Positions 13,863-22,656 of a stretch of 43,133 nt of DNA are shown one piece after another. Under the pieces are notes generated by a model, which saw only the letters and a program-made list of their open reading frames with translations, was not told the origin of the DNA and ran no database searches. The position numbers were made by a program, and so were the translations under genes. Every line of letters begins with the position of its first letter. The first letter of the stretch is position 1. The stretch is from contig JANMAT010000088.1 of assembly GCA_031359995.1 (NCBI GenBank), positions 1 to 43,133 on the forward strand, written 5' to 3'. This DNA is from JANMAT01 sp031359995. GTDB lineage: Bacteria > Actinomycetota > Acidimicrobiia > Acidimicrobiales > Ilumatobacteraceae.

Positions 13863-16343
13863 CTACTCGCCCCGCTCGGCGCGCTGCATGAGCTCGAGCT
13901 CCTCCACCGACATGAGCACGGAGCGAGCCTTCGACCCCTCGCTCGGGCCCACCACGCCGCGCTGCTCGAGCAGGTCCATGATGCGCCCGGCCCGGGCGAA
14001 CCCGACCTTCAGCTTGCGCTGCAGCATCGACGTGGAGCCGAGCTGGCTGCGTACGACCAGATCCATGGCGGCGCGCATCATGGTGTCGTCGTCATCGTCG
14101 TCGGAGTCGAACATGGAGCCGCCGGCGCTCGTCCCGGTGGCTTCGTCGCCCTCGACGCCGCTCAGGTACTCGGGCTCGGGCGACAGGCGCTTCCAGTGGG
14201 CGGCGACCTTGCGGACCTCTTCCTCGGTGACGAACGCGCCCTGGATGCGCTGCGCCGCCGATGACGTGGGACCGAGCAGCAGCATGTCGCCCTTGCCGAC
14301 GAGGCGCTCGGCCCCGGGCTGGTCGAGGATGACGCGGCTGTCGGTGAGGCTCGACACGGCGAAGGCCATGCGGGCCGGGATGTTGGCCTTGATGACACCC
14401 GTGAGCACGTTCACGCTCGGGCGCTGGGTGGCGACCACCAGGTGCAGGCCGACGGCGCGAGCCATCTGAGCGATGCGGGTGATGGAGTCCTCGACGTCGC
14501 GGGCGGCCACCATCATGAGATCGTTGAGCTCGTCGACCACGACGAGGATGAGCGGCAGGCGCTCGTAGGTCCGCTCGGTGCCCGCCTCGGCGATGAGCTC
14601 ACCCCGATCGAAGGCGGCGTTGTAACCGGTGATGTCGCGCGTACCGACCTCGTGCAGCAGGTCGTAGCGGCGCTCCATCTCCTTCACCGCCCACTGCAGG
14701 GCGTTGGCCGCCTTCTTGGGGTTGGTGACCACCTGGGTGAGCAGGTGGGGCAGGCGGTTGTACTGACCCATCTCGACGCGCTTGGGGTCGATGAGGATCA
14801 GACGCACCTGATCGGGAGTGGTGCGCATGAGGATGGACGTGAGGATGCAGTTCAGCCCGCTCGACTTGCCGGCGCCCGTGGCGCCGGCGATGAGCAGATG
14901 GGGCGTGGTGGCCAGGTTCAGGAACACCGGCCGACCGTCGATGCCCTTGCCGATGGCCACGGCCAGCGGTTCCGTGGCCTGCTTGGCTTCCTTCGACGTG
15001 AGCAGGTCGCCCAGGGCGACGAGATGACGGTGCACGTTGGGCACCTCGACACCGATGGCCTTGCGCCCGGGGATGGGCGCCAGGATGCGCACATCGGCGG
15101 CGGCCATGGCGTAGGCGATGTCTTTGTTCAGGCTGGTGACGCGGGCCACTTTCACGCCCTCGTCGAGCTCGAGCTCGTAGCGCGTGACCGTGGGGCCTAC
15201 CGTCTGGCCGAGCAACGTGGTGCCGACGCCGTGGCTGTTGAGCGCGGCGACGAGGGCGTGGCCCCGCTCGGCCACGACCTTCATGTCGACGGTCTGCTCC
15301 TCGGTGCGCAGCAGCAGATCGACGGGGGGCAGCTTCCACTTGCCCTTCTCCCCCGCCGGGCCGAGGTCGATGGCCAACTGCTCGACGGGGCCGTCGCCGG
15401 CGACGACCCTCGGCTCGGGCGGGGGCAGCGGCTGCCCCTTGCGGGCGACGCGCGGGCGCTTGCGGTCGCCGGCCTCGTCGGCCTCGGCTTCGGCTTCGGC
15501 GGCCAGGTCGTAGAGCGCGGGACCCCCGCGCTCATTCGGCCCGGCGGGCGCCCGCTCGACGTAGCCGGTGGTCTCGATGGGAGCGAGCTCGCGGGGCGTG
15601 CCGTCGTCATGGCCACCGAGGCGCTCGCTGGCCAGCGTGGTGACCTCGCGCACGCCCCGACGGGCGGCGCCGAACACGGGCTTGGCACCGGCCGCCACAC
15701 CCTTGGCCGCCGCGGTGGCAACGGTGCGCAGCGAAGCACGGGTGACCAGCACGAGCCCGCCGATCATGAGCCCCACGAGCACGACGACGGCACCCGGGTC
15801 GGCCGCCACCGCGGCGAGCGGGCGTGCCGCGGCGAGGCCCACGAGACCACCGGCGCGCGTCACGTCGGGCACCTGCGCGCCCGACTCGGGCCCGCGCGCC
15901 AGCTGGAACAGACCGAGCACGGCCGCCCCGACGAGGGCACCGCCGATGATCAGGCGGACCCGCTGGGCCGAGCGGCGGTCGGTGACCAGGGCCACGCCCA
16001 TGGCCACCAACGCCGGGGGCACCAGGTAGCGGCCCACGCCCACGATGGCGCCGGCCAACCAGGCGGCGCCGTGTCCGATGGGGCCGGCCACGTCGCCGTA
16101 GACACCGAGGCCGACAACCGCACCGACGACGATGAGGGCCAGCCCGGCCAGGTCTTCCTCGTGGCCGGCCACGGCGGCGGCCAGGCCCCCTCCGGCCCGG
16201 CTCGGGCGACGCTTGCCCCTCGGCTTGGACGACGCGGTCCGGCCACCGCGGGCCGAACCGACCGTGGGGATCGGCTCGGTCCGCGGCAACCGCGGCGTGT
16301 CGGACTTGGCCGGACCAAGTTGGCGCTCTCGGGGCGTCACCAT
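13863..16343 (-). CDS. ftsK: FtsK/SpoIIIE DNA translocase
   Basis: About 826 residues from ATG 16343 (MVTPRERQLG); the open frame upstream overlaps the next gene and is rejected. The N-terminus has about four membrane helices (between roughly 60 and 220) and a short acidic linker, then the alpha/beta motor with Walker A GATGAGKSS near residue 487 and Walker B-like LPLILVVVDELNDLM near 600, and the C-terminal gamma winged helix (MLQRKLKVGFARAGRIMDLL) that reads polar chromosome sequences. It pumps chromosome ends through the division septum. No clear Shine-Dalgarno precedes the ATG. A run of six Asp sits between motor and gamma domain. Gene order dapA-rnj-ftsK is typical of actinobacteria. Confidence 0.95.
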   Translation of the reverse strand: MVTPRERQLGPAKSDTPRLPRTEPIPTVGSARGGRTASSKPRGKRRPSRAGGGLAAAVAGHEEDLAGLALIVVGAVVGLGVYGDVAGPIGHGAAWLAGAIVGVGRYLVPPALVAMGVALVTDRRSAQRVRLIIGGALVGAAVLGLFQLARGPESGAQVPDVTRAGGLVGLAAARPLAAVAADPGAVVVLVGLMIGGLVLVTRASLRTVATAAAKGVAAGAKPVFGAARRGVREVTTLASERLGGHDDGTPRELAPIETTGYVERAPAGPNERGGPALYDLAAEAEAEADEAGDRKRPRVARKGQPLPPPEPRVVAGDGPVEQLAIDLGPAGEKGKWKLPPVDLLLRTEEQTVDMKVVAERGHALVAALNSHGVGTTLLGQTVGPTVTRYELELDEGVKVARVTSLNKDIAYAMAAADVRILAPIPGRKAIGVEVPNVHRHLVALGDLLTSKEAKQATEPLAVAIGKGIDGRPVFLNLATTPHLLIAGATGAGKSSGLNCILTSILMRTTPDQVRLILIDPKRVEMGQYNRLPHLLTQVVTNPKKAANALQWAVKEMERRYDLLHEVGTRDITGYNAAFDRGELIAEAGTERTYERLPLILVVVDELNDLMMVAARDVEDSITRIAQMARAVGLHLVVATQRPSVNVLTGVIKANIPARMAFAVSSLTDSRVILDQPGAERLVGKGDMLLLGPTSSAAQRIQGAFVTEEEVRKVAAHWKRLSPEPEYLSGVEGDEATGTSAGGSMFDSDDDDDDTMMRAAMDLVVRSQLGSTSMLQRKLKVGFARAGRIMDLLEQRGVVGPSEGSKARSVLMSVEELELMQRAERGE

Positions 16344-16432
16344 CAGGAGATGACGGTACCAGCGGGGCGCGCGAACGTTCGGCCATGCAGGGCTGGCAAC
16401 GTGCTGACCAGGGATTCTGGACCCAGCAGCGG

Positions 16433-16984
16433 CTACTGGGCGTCGACCCCGATGAGGCCGCCGCCTGGCGCGTAGGTCATGTGGAGGAGGCCGCCGCGGC
16501 TCGACTGGAAGTCGAGCGCCCACACCAACCCCAACTGACCCTCCTGGCGCAGGGTGAAAGCCCGCATGGTCGCGGTGGGCGAGCGGTCGACGGCATTGCG
16601 GGCGATGCCGGCCGCTCGGCCGAGGGCCACGTTCTCGAGGCCGAACGGCGTGTGGTCGGGCGCCGCGGCCTGGCTGGGCCCGGGCCCGTCGAGCCGGCCG
16701 GCCTCGTAGTACCAGGCCACCTCGTTGGCGCCGTCGACCGCCACGAACAGGTTCACACCCTTGTCGGTCGCGTTGATCTCGGTGTAGCGCTGGGGCCCGC
16801 CGAGCTTGGTCTCCAGCGCCTTCGCCGCCGGGGCCATGTCGCCGGCGCGCACCGGCACCGGCGACGAACCCGTGGGACGCGTGAGCAGCACCACGATGGC
16901 GGCGACACCGACGACGGTGCCCAGCAGGAGCCACCAGGGTGGGCGGCGGAAGCGGAAGCGCATGCGCGTGCGGCGGCGGGCCAT
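16433..16984 (-). CDS. Single-pass membrane protein of unknown function
   Basis: 183 residues. A very basic start (MARRRTRMRFRFRRPPWW) leads into one membrane helix (LLLGTVVGVAAIVVLLT), giving a predicted N-in anchor with an exterior domain of about 145 residues. That domain contains YTEINATDKGVNLFVAVDGA and ATMRAFTLRQEGQLG but no family I can name. It sits 22 nt after rnj and 89 nt before ftsK on the same strand, with a clean frame, so it is very likely expressed with them. Confidence 0.75.
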   Translation of the reverse strand: MARRRTRMRFRFRRPPWWLLLGTVVGVAAIVVLLTRPTGSSPVPVRAGDMAPAAKALETKLGGPQRYTEINATDKGVNLFVAVDGANEVAWYYEAGRLDGPGPSQAAAPDHTPFGLENVALGRAAGIARNAVDRSPTATMRAFTLRQEGQLGLVWALDFQSSRGGLLHMTYAPGGGLIGVDAQ

Positions 16985-17006
16985 GGCTCGGGGACCTCGC
17001 GGAGGC

Positions 17007-18668
17007 TCAGGCCTCCATGACCACGGGCACGATCATGGGCCGGCGCTTGGTGCGCTCGCTCACGAACTTGCCCGCGGCACGTCGCACCTCGCGCTCGAGT
17101 GCCTCGACATCGCGGATGCCGTTCTTGAACGCCACCTCGACGGCGTCGGCGACCCGGTCGCAGGCCTCGTCGAGCAGGTCCTCGGCCTCGGGGGCGTACA
17201 CCCAGCCGCGCGTGATGATCTCGGGGCCGGCGATGACCTTGCCCGAGTCGGCGTCGACCGTGGCGATGACCACCACGACGCCCTCCTCGGCCAGCACCTT
17301 GCGGTCGCGCAGCACACCGTTGCCGACGTCGCCGACGATGCCGTCGACGTACAGGTAGCCCGCCGGCACACGGCCGGCCAGTTCGACGCCGTTGTCGTTC
17401 ACCGAGACCACGTCGCCGTCCTCGCACACGAGGATGTGATTGCCGGCCACACCCATCGTCTGGGCCAGCTTGGCGTGGGCGACCATGTGGCGGTACTCGC
17501 CGTGCACCGGCACGAACCACTGTGGCTTGGCGATGGCGAGCAGGGTCTTGAGCTCGTCGGCCTGGGCGTGGCCGGTGGCGTGCACGTCGGCGATGCCGGA
17601 GTGCACGACGTCGGCGCCGGCGCGCAGCAGCCCGTCGATCACCTTGTTCACGTTGAACTCGTTGCCGGGGATGGCGTGGCTCGACAGCACGACCGTGTCG
17701 TGGTCGCCGATCTTGAGCCACCTGTTCTCGCCCTGGGCCATGAGCGACAGCGCCGACATGGGCTCGCCCTGGCTGCCCGTGGAGATGATGCACACGCGTT
17801 CGGGCGGGAGCTGGTCGACCTGCTCGATGTCGACGAGCGACGCATCGGGGATCTTCAGCAGACCCAGGTCGCGCGCCAGACGCACGTTCTTGCGGATCGA
17901 CAACCCCAACGTGGCGATGACGCGACCCGAACCGATGGCGGCGTCGGCGATCTGCTGGATGCGGTGGATGTGGCTGGCGAAGCTGGCGGTGATGACGCGC
18001 CGGCCCTTGGCCTCGTTGAACAGGCGCCGCAGCACCACGCCCACGTCGCGCTCGCTCGGGGCGTGGCCGTGCTCTTCGGCGTTGGTGGAGTCGGACAGGA
18101 GCAGACGGATGCCCTCATTGGAGGCCAGCGAGCCGATGCGGGCCAGGTCGGTGAGCCGACCGTCGACCGGGGTGAGATCGAGCTTGAAATCACCCGAGTG
18201 CAGGATCACGCCCTGAGGTGTGTGCAACGCGGTGGCGAAGGCCTGGGGCACCGAGTGGGTGACGGGGATGAACTCCACGTCGAACGGGCCGATCTTGCGG
18301 CGCTCGCCGTCCTTCACCGTGACGAGTTCGGTCTTGCCCAGCAGGCCGGCCTCCTCGATGCGGTTGCGGGCCAGACCGAGCGTGAGGGCCGAGCCGAACA
18401 CCGGGAACGACAGCTCCCGGAGCAGGTAGCTCAGGCCACCGACGTGGTCCTCGTGACCGTGGGTGGCGATGCAGCCGACGATGCGGTCACGGTTCTCCCG
18501 CAGATAGGTGAAGTCGGGCAGGACGAGGTCGATGCCGTGCATGTCGGCTTCGGGGAACATCAAGCCACAGTCGAGCAGCAGCAGCTTGCCGTCCTGCTCG
18601 AAGACCATGCAGTTGCGGCCGATCTCGCCCAGGCCACCGAGAAAAGCGATGCGTACCGGGTCAGCCAT
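17007..18668 (-). CDS. rnj: Ribonuclease J
   Basis: 553 residues, the normal RNase J length. The metallo-beta-lactamase domain starts VRIAFLGGLGEIGRNCMV and has the metal motif ATHGHEDHVGG (His70, His72, Asp74, His75), with VFGSALTLGL beyond. The beta-CASP part shows DSTNAEEHGHAPSE, and downstream VPVHGEYRHMVAHA binds the second metal site. The enzyme is a 5'-3' exonuclease and endonuclease for mRNA decay and rRNA maturation. It lies between a GGDEF-EAL gene (12 nt gap) and a membrane protein, within the dapA-rnj-ftsK block. Confidence 0.95.
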   Translation of the reverse strand: MADPVRIAFLGGLGEIGRNCMVFEQDGKLLLLDCGLMFPEADMHGIDLVLPDFTYLRENRDRIVGCIATHGHEDHVGGLSYLLRELSFPVFGSALTLGLARNRIEEAGLLGKTELVTVKDGERRKIGPFDVEFIPVTHSVPQAFATALHTPQGVILHSGDFKLDLTPVDGRLTDLARIGSLASNEGIRLLLSDSTNAEEHGHAPSERDVGVVLRRLFNEAKGRRVITASFASHIHRIQQIADAAIGSGRVIATLGLSIRKNVRLARDLGLLKIPDASLVDIEQVDQLPPERVCIISTGSQGEPMSALSLMAQGENRWLKIGDHDTVVLSSHAIPGNEFNVNKVIDGLLRAGADVVHSGIADVHATGHAQADELKTLLAIAKPQWFVPVHGEYRHMVAHAKLAQTMGVAGNHILVCEDGDVVSVNDNGVELAGRVPAGYLYVDGIVGDVGNGVLRDRKVLAEEGVVVVIATVDADSGKVIAGPEIITRGWVYAPEAEDLLDEACDRVADAVEVAFKNGIRDVEALEREVRRAAGKFVSERTKRRPMIVPVVMEA

Positions 18669-18680
18669 GATGGGTGCAGG

Positions 18681-21050
18681 TTACCGGACCGCCCCCTCGA
18701 CCGACGGGTCCCCGGCGACGACGTCGCCCGCGGGCGCGACGTCGTCGGGTGAGGTGATCCACTGGGCCAGCTCGTCGGCCGGCACCGCCTTGCTCCAGAA
18801 CCAGCCCTGACCGGTGGTGCAGCCGGCCTGGCTCAGGTACGCCACGGTGCCGGCGTCCTCGACCCCTTCGGCCACCACCGCCAGACCCAGGTTGCGACCC
18901 AGGTCGATCACCGACTGCACGATCACAGCGTCGCTGTGCTCGTGGTGCAGCCCACGCACGAACGAGCGGTCGATCTTCAAGGCGTGCACCGGCAGCGTCT
19001 TCAGGTACGCGAGCGACGAGTAGCCGGTGCCGAAGTCGTCGATGGCCAGGCGGACGCCGAGCTCGTGGAACCGGAGCAGCAGCTCGCGCGCTCCCTTGGG
19101 GTCGGCCATGATGGCGCTCTCGGTGATCTCCAGCTCGAGCAGCTCGGGCGGCACGCCGTGGGCGAGCAGCTGACCGCACACCTGGTCGAAGAAGCTCGCA
19201 TCGTGCAGCGAGCGCGCCGACACGTTCACGGCGACCGCGATGGCGTTGCCGCCGTCGAGCCAGCGGCGGCACTGGGCCAGCGCCTCGTCGAGCACGTAGG
19301 TCGTGAGCGGCTGGATGAGCGCGGTGTGCTCGGCCAGGGGGATGAACTCGTCGGGTGGGATCAGCCCCCGCTCGGGGTGCTGCCAGCGCACCAGGGCCTC
19401 GACCCCGCGGTGCTCGTCGCCGTTCAGCGGCGTCTTGGGCTGGTAGTGCAGCACGAGCTGGTGCTGCTCGATGGCGACGCGCAGCTCGCCCAGCATCGAC
19501 AGCTTGCGGGGGTTGTGCAGATCGAGCACCGGGTCGTACACGGTGACGCCGAAGCGGTTCTGCTTGGCCACGTACATGGCCACGTCGGCGTGCTGCATCA
19601 GGGTGTGCACGTCGGCGCCGTCGCGGGGCCCGATGGCGATGCCGATGCTCGCCTCGATGCCGCACGCCAGCTCGCCGAGCTGGAACGGCTGCTCGAGCAG
19701 CCCCACGATGCGTTCGGCGATGCGTTGGGCGACCTCGGCGGCGGCCACGTCGGCCAGCAGGATGACGAACTCGTCGCCGCCGAGACGGGCGACCATGTCA
19801 CCGGCCCGGATCGCCGGCTGGATGCGGGGCCCGATGGCCTGCAGCAGCTCGTCTCCCCACTGGTGGCCCAGCGTGTCGTTGATCTCCTTGAACCGGTCGA
19901 GGTCGAGCAGCATGAGGGCCACACCCGAGCCCGATCGGGTCGCCTGCTCGAGCTTCTCGCTGGCCACCTCGAGCAGCAGGTTGCGGTTCGGCAGACCGGT
20001 GAGGCTGTCGCTCGTGGCCGCCATGCGCAAGTGGCGCTGGTGCGTGCGCAGCGACATCGACCCGAGCACCAGCAGCAGCACCGCCGAGGCCAGCAGGCTG
20101 ATCGTGCCGAAGCCGACGCCGGCCCACAGGCCGTTGGCCACGGTGGGCGCCGAGGTCACGATGTACCAGTCGTTGGCGTTGTGCTGATCGACGCGCACCT
20201 TGTGGAACGCGGCGCGCGTGCCGTCCCTGGTGAGCAGACCGTCCGTCGCGGTGTTCCCCATCAGCTGGGGGTAGGCGGCGTTGTCGGGGGTGTCGAGCTC
20301 GGGCGACTTCAGCACCGAGTACCGCGAATCCACGATCACCTTGCCGGTCATGGCGTCGACGATCTGGATGTCGACCTGCTGGGTGTTGTCGATGATCAGC
20401 TGCCGGAACGCCTCCAGCGAGATCTCGAAGTGCACGATGGCCGGCGCACCGACCGCGCCGGCCACCACCGGGGTGGAGCTCGAGACCACCCACTCCGACG
20501 TGTCAGGCGATCGGTAGGGCGCGGCCTGCAGCACCTCGCCGGCGGCCAACGCGAACGTGGGCGTGAAGAAGGCGTTGCCCGACTCGTCGCTCGACAGCTC
20601 GGCGGCGGTGGCCTGATGCTGGTGCACGACCCGGGCGTTCTCGGCACCGGAGCGGTCGATGAAGCAGATCTCGTTGATGCGCCCGTCATAGAGGTGCTGC
20701 AGGTACTTGATGGCCTCGCGGGCCTGGATGATCTCGGCGGCGTCGCGGGCGATGGCCGCCTCACGACCGTCGGCGGTGCCGTACAGCCCGGCGAACGACG
20801 GGTCATGGGCCAGCAGCAGGATGAGCGACCGGGCCCGCTCGAAGTAGTCGCTCACCACGTTCGAGCGCTCGGTCACCGCCGAGGTGAGGCGGGCGTCCAG
20901 CGAGGCCCGCTGGCGGGCCCGGCCGGCGAGGATGCCGGTGAGGAACGTCATGAGCAGCAGCGCGCCGCTGAGGGCGATGGCGCTGGTACGGATGATCCGG
21001 GCGCGCCCGGAGGCCGATGACGTGCTGCTCACCCCGGGTGCATCGGCCAC
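18681..21050 (-). CDS. Membrane sensor with tandem GGDEF and EAL domains (cyclic di-GMP turnover)
   Basis: 789 residues from a GTG at 21050; the exact start is uncertain. One N-terminal helix (SAIALSGALLLMTFLTGIL), an extracytoplasmic sensor of about 270 residues resembling double-CACHE domains (EICFIDRSGAENARVVHQHQ, VIVDSRYSVLK), and a second helix (TISLLASAVLLLVLGSM). Then a GGDEF domain (SDSLTGLPNRN, intact RLGGDEF at about 422-428) and an EAL domain (intact VEALVRW at about 550-556, LEITESAIM, AIDDFGTGYSSL). Both active-site signatures are present, so both synthesis and hydrolysis of cyclic di-GMP are possible. It lies inside the dapA-rnj run, 60 nt after dapA. Confidence 0.93.
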   Translation of the reverse strand: MADAPGVSSTSSASGRARIIRTSAIALSGALLLMTFLTGILAGRARQRASLDARLTSAVTERSNVVSDYFERARSLILLLAHDPSFAGLYGTADGREAAIARDAAEIIQAREAIKYLQHLYDGRINEICFIDRSGAENARVVHQHQATAAELSSDESGNAFFTPTFALAAGEVLQAAPYRSPDTSEWVVSSSTPVVAGAVGAPAIVHFEISLEAFRQLIIDNTQQVDIQIVDAMTGKVIVDSRYSVLKSPELDTPDNAAYPQLMGNTATDGLLTRDGTRAAFHKVRVDQHNANDWYIVTSAPTVANGLWAGVGFGTISLLASAVLLLVLGSMSLRTHQRHLRMAATSDSLTGLPNRNLLLEVASEKLEQATRSGSGVALMLLDLDRFKEINDTLGHQWGDELLQAIGPRIQPAIRAGDMVARLGGDEFVILLADVAAAEVAQRIAERIVGLLEQPFQLGELACGIEASIGIAIGPRDGADVHTLMQHADVAMYVAKQNRFGVTVYDPVLDLHNPRKLSMLGELRVAIEQHQLVLHYQPKTPLNGDEHRGVEALVRWQHPERGLIPPDEFIPLAEHTALIQPLTTYVLDEALAQCRRWLDGGNAIAVAVNVSARSLHDASFFDQVCGQLLAHGVPPELLELEITESAIMADPKGARELLLRFHELGVRLAIDDFGTGYSSLAYLKTLPVHALKIDRSFVRGLHHEHSDAVIVQSVIDLGRNLGLAVVAEGVEDAGTVAYLSQAGCTTGQGWFWSKAVPADELAQWITSPDDVAPAGDVVAGDPSVEGAVR

Positions 21051-21110
21051 CCGTCCGGCGATGTTGACGGTGCCGGCGCGAACCGGAGAGTCGCTTGACG
21101 AGCGGGGCCG

Positions 21111-22025
21111 TCAGGCGGGGCGCTCGGGCCAGGCCTGACGCCAGACCTGCAGGTTCGCCCAGACCTCGGCGGCCCGACCGGGCAGCCACTCGGGCTCGAC
21201 GCCCATGGGCAGGCGGGCCTGGCCGACGGGCAGACCCAGGTGGCGCATCATGGCCTTGGTCGGCAGCGGGTTGGGGGCCTCGTCACCCGTCTCGTAGGCG
21301 AAGCTCTCCAGCATGCGGCTGTTGACCAGGCGGGCACCGGCGAGATCGCCCTTCTCCCACAGCTGGAACAGCTCCTGGTGGTCGTTCCCGGTCCAGTGGG
21401 TGGCCACCCCGACCACGCCGACCGCGCCGGCCGCCAGCAGCGGCAGGGTCATGCCGTCATCGCCCGAGTAGACCTCGAGCGACGCCGGGGCCGACGAGAT
21501 GACCGCGGCCGTCTCGCCCGGGTTCCCGGCGGCATCCTTCAGGGCGAGGGCGTTGGGCACCTCACGGAACAGGCGCAGCAGCGTGGCCGTGGTGATCTTG
21601 CGGCCGGTGCGCACCGGGATGTCGTAGATCATCACCGGCAGGTCGGTAGCGGCCGCGCACGCCCGGATGTGCGCCTCGATGCCGGCCTGGCTGGGGCGGT
21701 TGTAGTACGGGCACACGACGAGCACGCCGGCACCGCCCAGGGCTGCGGCCTGCGCGGTGAGATGCACCGAGTGCAAGGTGTCGTTGGTGCCGGTGCCGAA
21801 GATGACGGGGATGGTGACGGCCTCGGCCACGGCGGCGAAGAGCGCCAGGCGCTCGTCGTCGGTGAGCACCGGCGCCTCGCCCGTGGTGCCGGCCAGGACG
21901 AGGGCGTCGTTGCCGTTGTCCTGCAGCCAGCGCGCGAGCTGGCGGGCGGCGTCGAGGTCGAGGCGACCGTCGGCGTCGAACGGCGTCACCATGGCGGTGA
22001 CGACCGACCCGAAGCGACCGGCCAT
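21111..22025 (-). CDS. dapA: 4-Hydroxy-tetrahydrodipicolinate synthase
   Basis: 304 residues from ATG 22025. All DHDPS landmarks are present: AGTTGEA (Thr47-Thr48), CPYYNRPS (Tyr108), IYDIPVRTG (Tyr134, Arg139) and ALKDAAGN with Schiff-base Lys163. It condenses pyruvate with aspartate semialdehyde, the first step of the diaminopimelate/lysine branch; dapB lies about 9 kb away in the window. Its start overlaps the stop of the upstream wHTH gene by one base (TGATG), implying coupled translation. The second DapA-family gene at 30132 lacks several of these residues, so this one is the likely biosynthetic enzyme. Confidence 0.95.
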   Translation of the reverse strand: MAGRFGSVVTAMVTPFDADGRLDLDAARQLARWLQDNGNDALVLAGTTGEAPVLTDDERLALFAAVAEAVTIPVIFGTGTNDTLHSVHLTAQAAALGGAGVLVVCPYYNRPSQAGIEAHIRACAAATDLPVMIYDIPVRTGRKITTATLLRLFREVPNALALKDAAGNPGETAAVISSAPASLEVYSGDDGMTLPLLAAGAVGVVGVATHWTGNDHQELFQLWEKGDLAGARLVNSRMLESFAYETGDEAPNPLPTKAMMRHLGLPVGQARLPMGVEPEWLPGRAAEVWANLQVWRQAWPERPA

Positions 22026-22645
22026 CAGAAGCTGCCCTCCTTGGCCCGGTCGATGCCGAGGCTGAGGATGAGGTCTTCGTGCAGCTCCATCCAGATGTCG
22101 TGGTAGCTGCCGCACATGACGCCCGTGAAGAGGTTGTGCTCGCCATGGGAGACCTTCACGACCGTCGCCCCCAGGCGCGGTGCGTAGCCGGCGAAGCGGT
22201 CGACCACGCCGCCCATGACGGTGAGGATCGGCTGGGCCCTGGCGTGGATGTCCCGCAGACGACCGATCACCTCGGCGTCGTAGGCCGCGTCGCTGTGATC
22301 GTTCGGGTTGCCGTTGCGGAGCTGCCAGTCGCCGCACAGCGCCTTGAACGAGTCGTTGAGCTCGAGGAACCGCTCGTAGTCGGCCCGCAGGGCCTCCCGG
22401 AAGCCGCCTTGCTTCACATCCTGGGCGAGGGCCGCGCCGTGGTGCTCACGCCCCTTGGGCGAGAGCTGCCACAGGGCCCGGGCCTCGCGGAACATGGCCA
22501 ACTCGTCGGCCTGCAGTGCCTTCAGGTGGACGTCCACCAAGTCGACGGGCAGGCTCGACAGCTCGGACAGGACATCACTCTTGGCGAAGCCCTTGATGCG
22601 CAGAGCATGGAGCACGCAGAAGCGCGGGTCGGAAGCAATCCCCAT
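22025..22645 (-). CDS. Winged-helix protein of unknown function
   Basis: 206 residues from ATG 22645 (MGIASDPRFCVLHALRIKG). The first 75 residues look like a winged helix: LRIKGFAKSDVLSELSSLPV, LVDVHLKALQADELAMF, then the wing ALWQLSPKGREHHGAAL. The C-terminal 120 residues (FKALCGDWQLRNG, AYDAEVIGRLRDIHARAQPI, DIWMELHEDLILSLGIDR) form a helical domain I have seen only in uncharacterised actinobacterial proteins, some misnamed PEP-utilizing or MarR-like. It is tightly packed between the diiron protein gene (11 nt) and dapA (1-nt overlap). A regulator sensing a small ligand is plausible but unproven. Confidence 0.7.
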   Translation of the reverse strand: MGIASDPRFCVLHALRIKGFAKSDVLSELSSLPVDLVDVHLKALQADELAMFREARALWQLSPKGREHHGAALAQDVKQGGFREALRADYERFLELNDSFKALCGDWQLRNGNPNDHSDAAYDAEVIGRLRDIHARAQPILTVMGGVVDRFAGYAPRLGATVVKVSHGEHNLFTGVMCGSYHDIWMELHEDLILSLGIDRAKEGSF

Positions 22646-22656
22646 GGGTGACGACG

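Noticed and set aside
14442..16475. A 677-codon plus-strand frame over ftsK
   Set aside because: It is antisense to a well-supported ftsK with intact motifs, and its composition is typical of GC-driven shadow frames.
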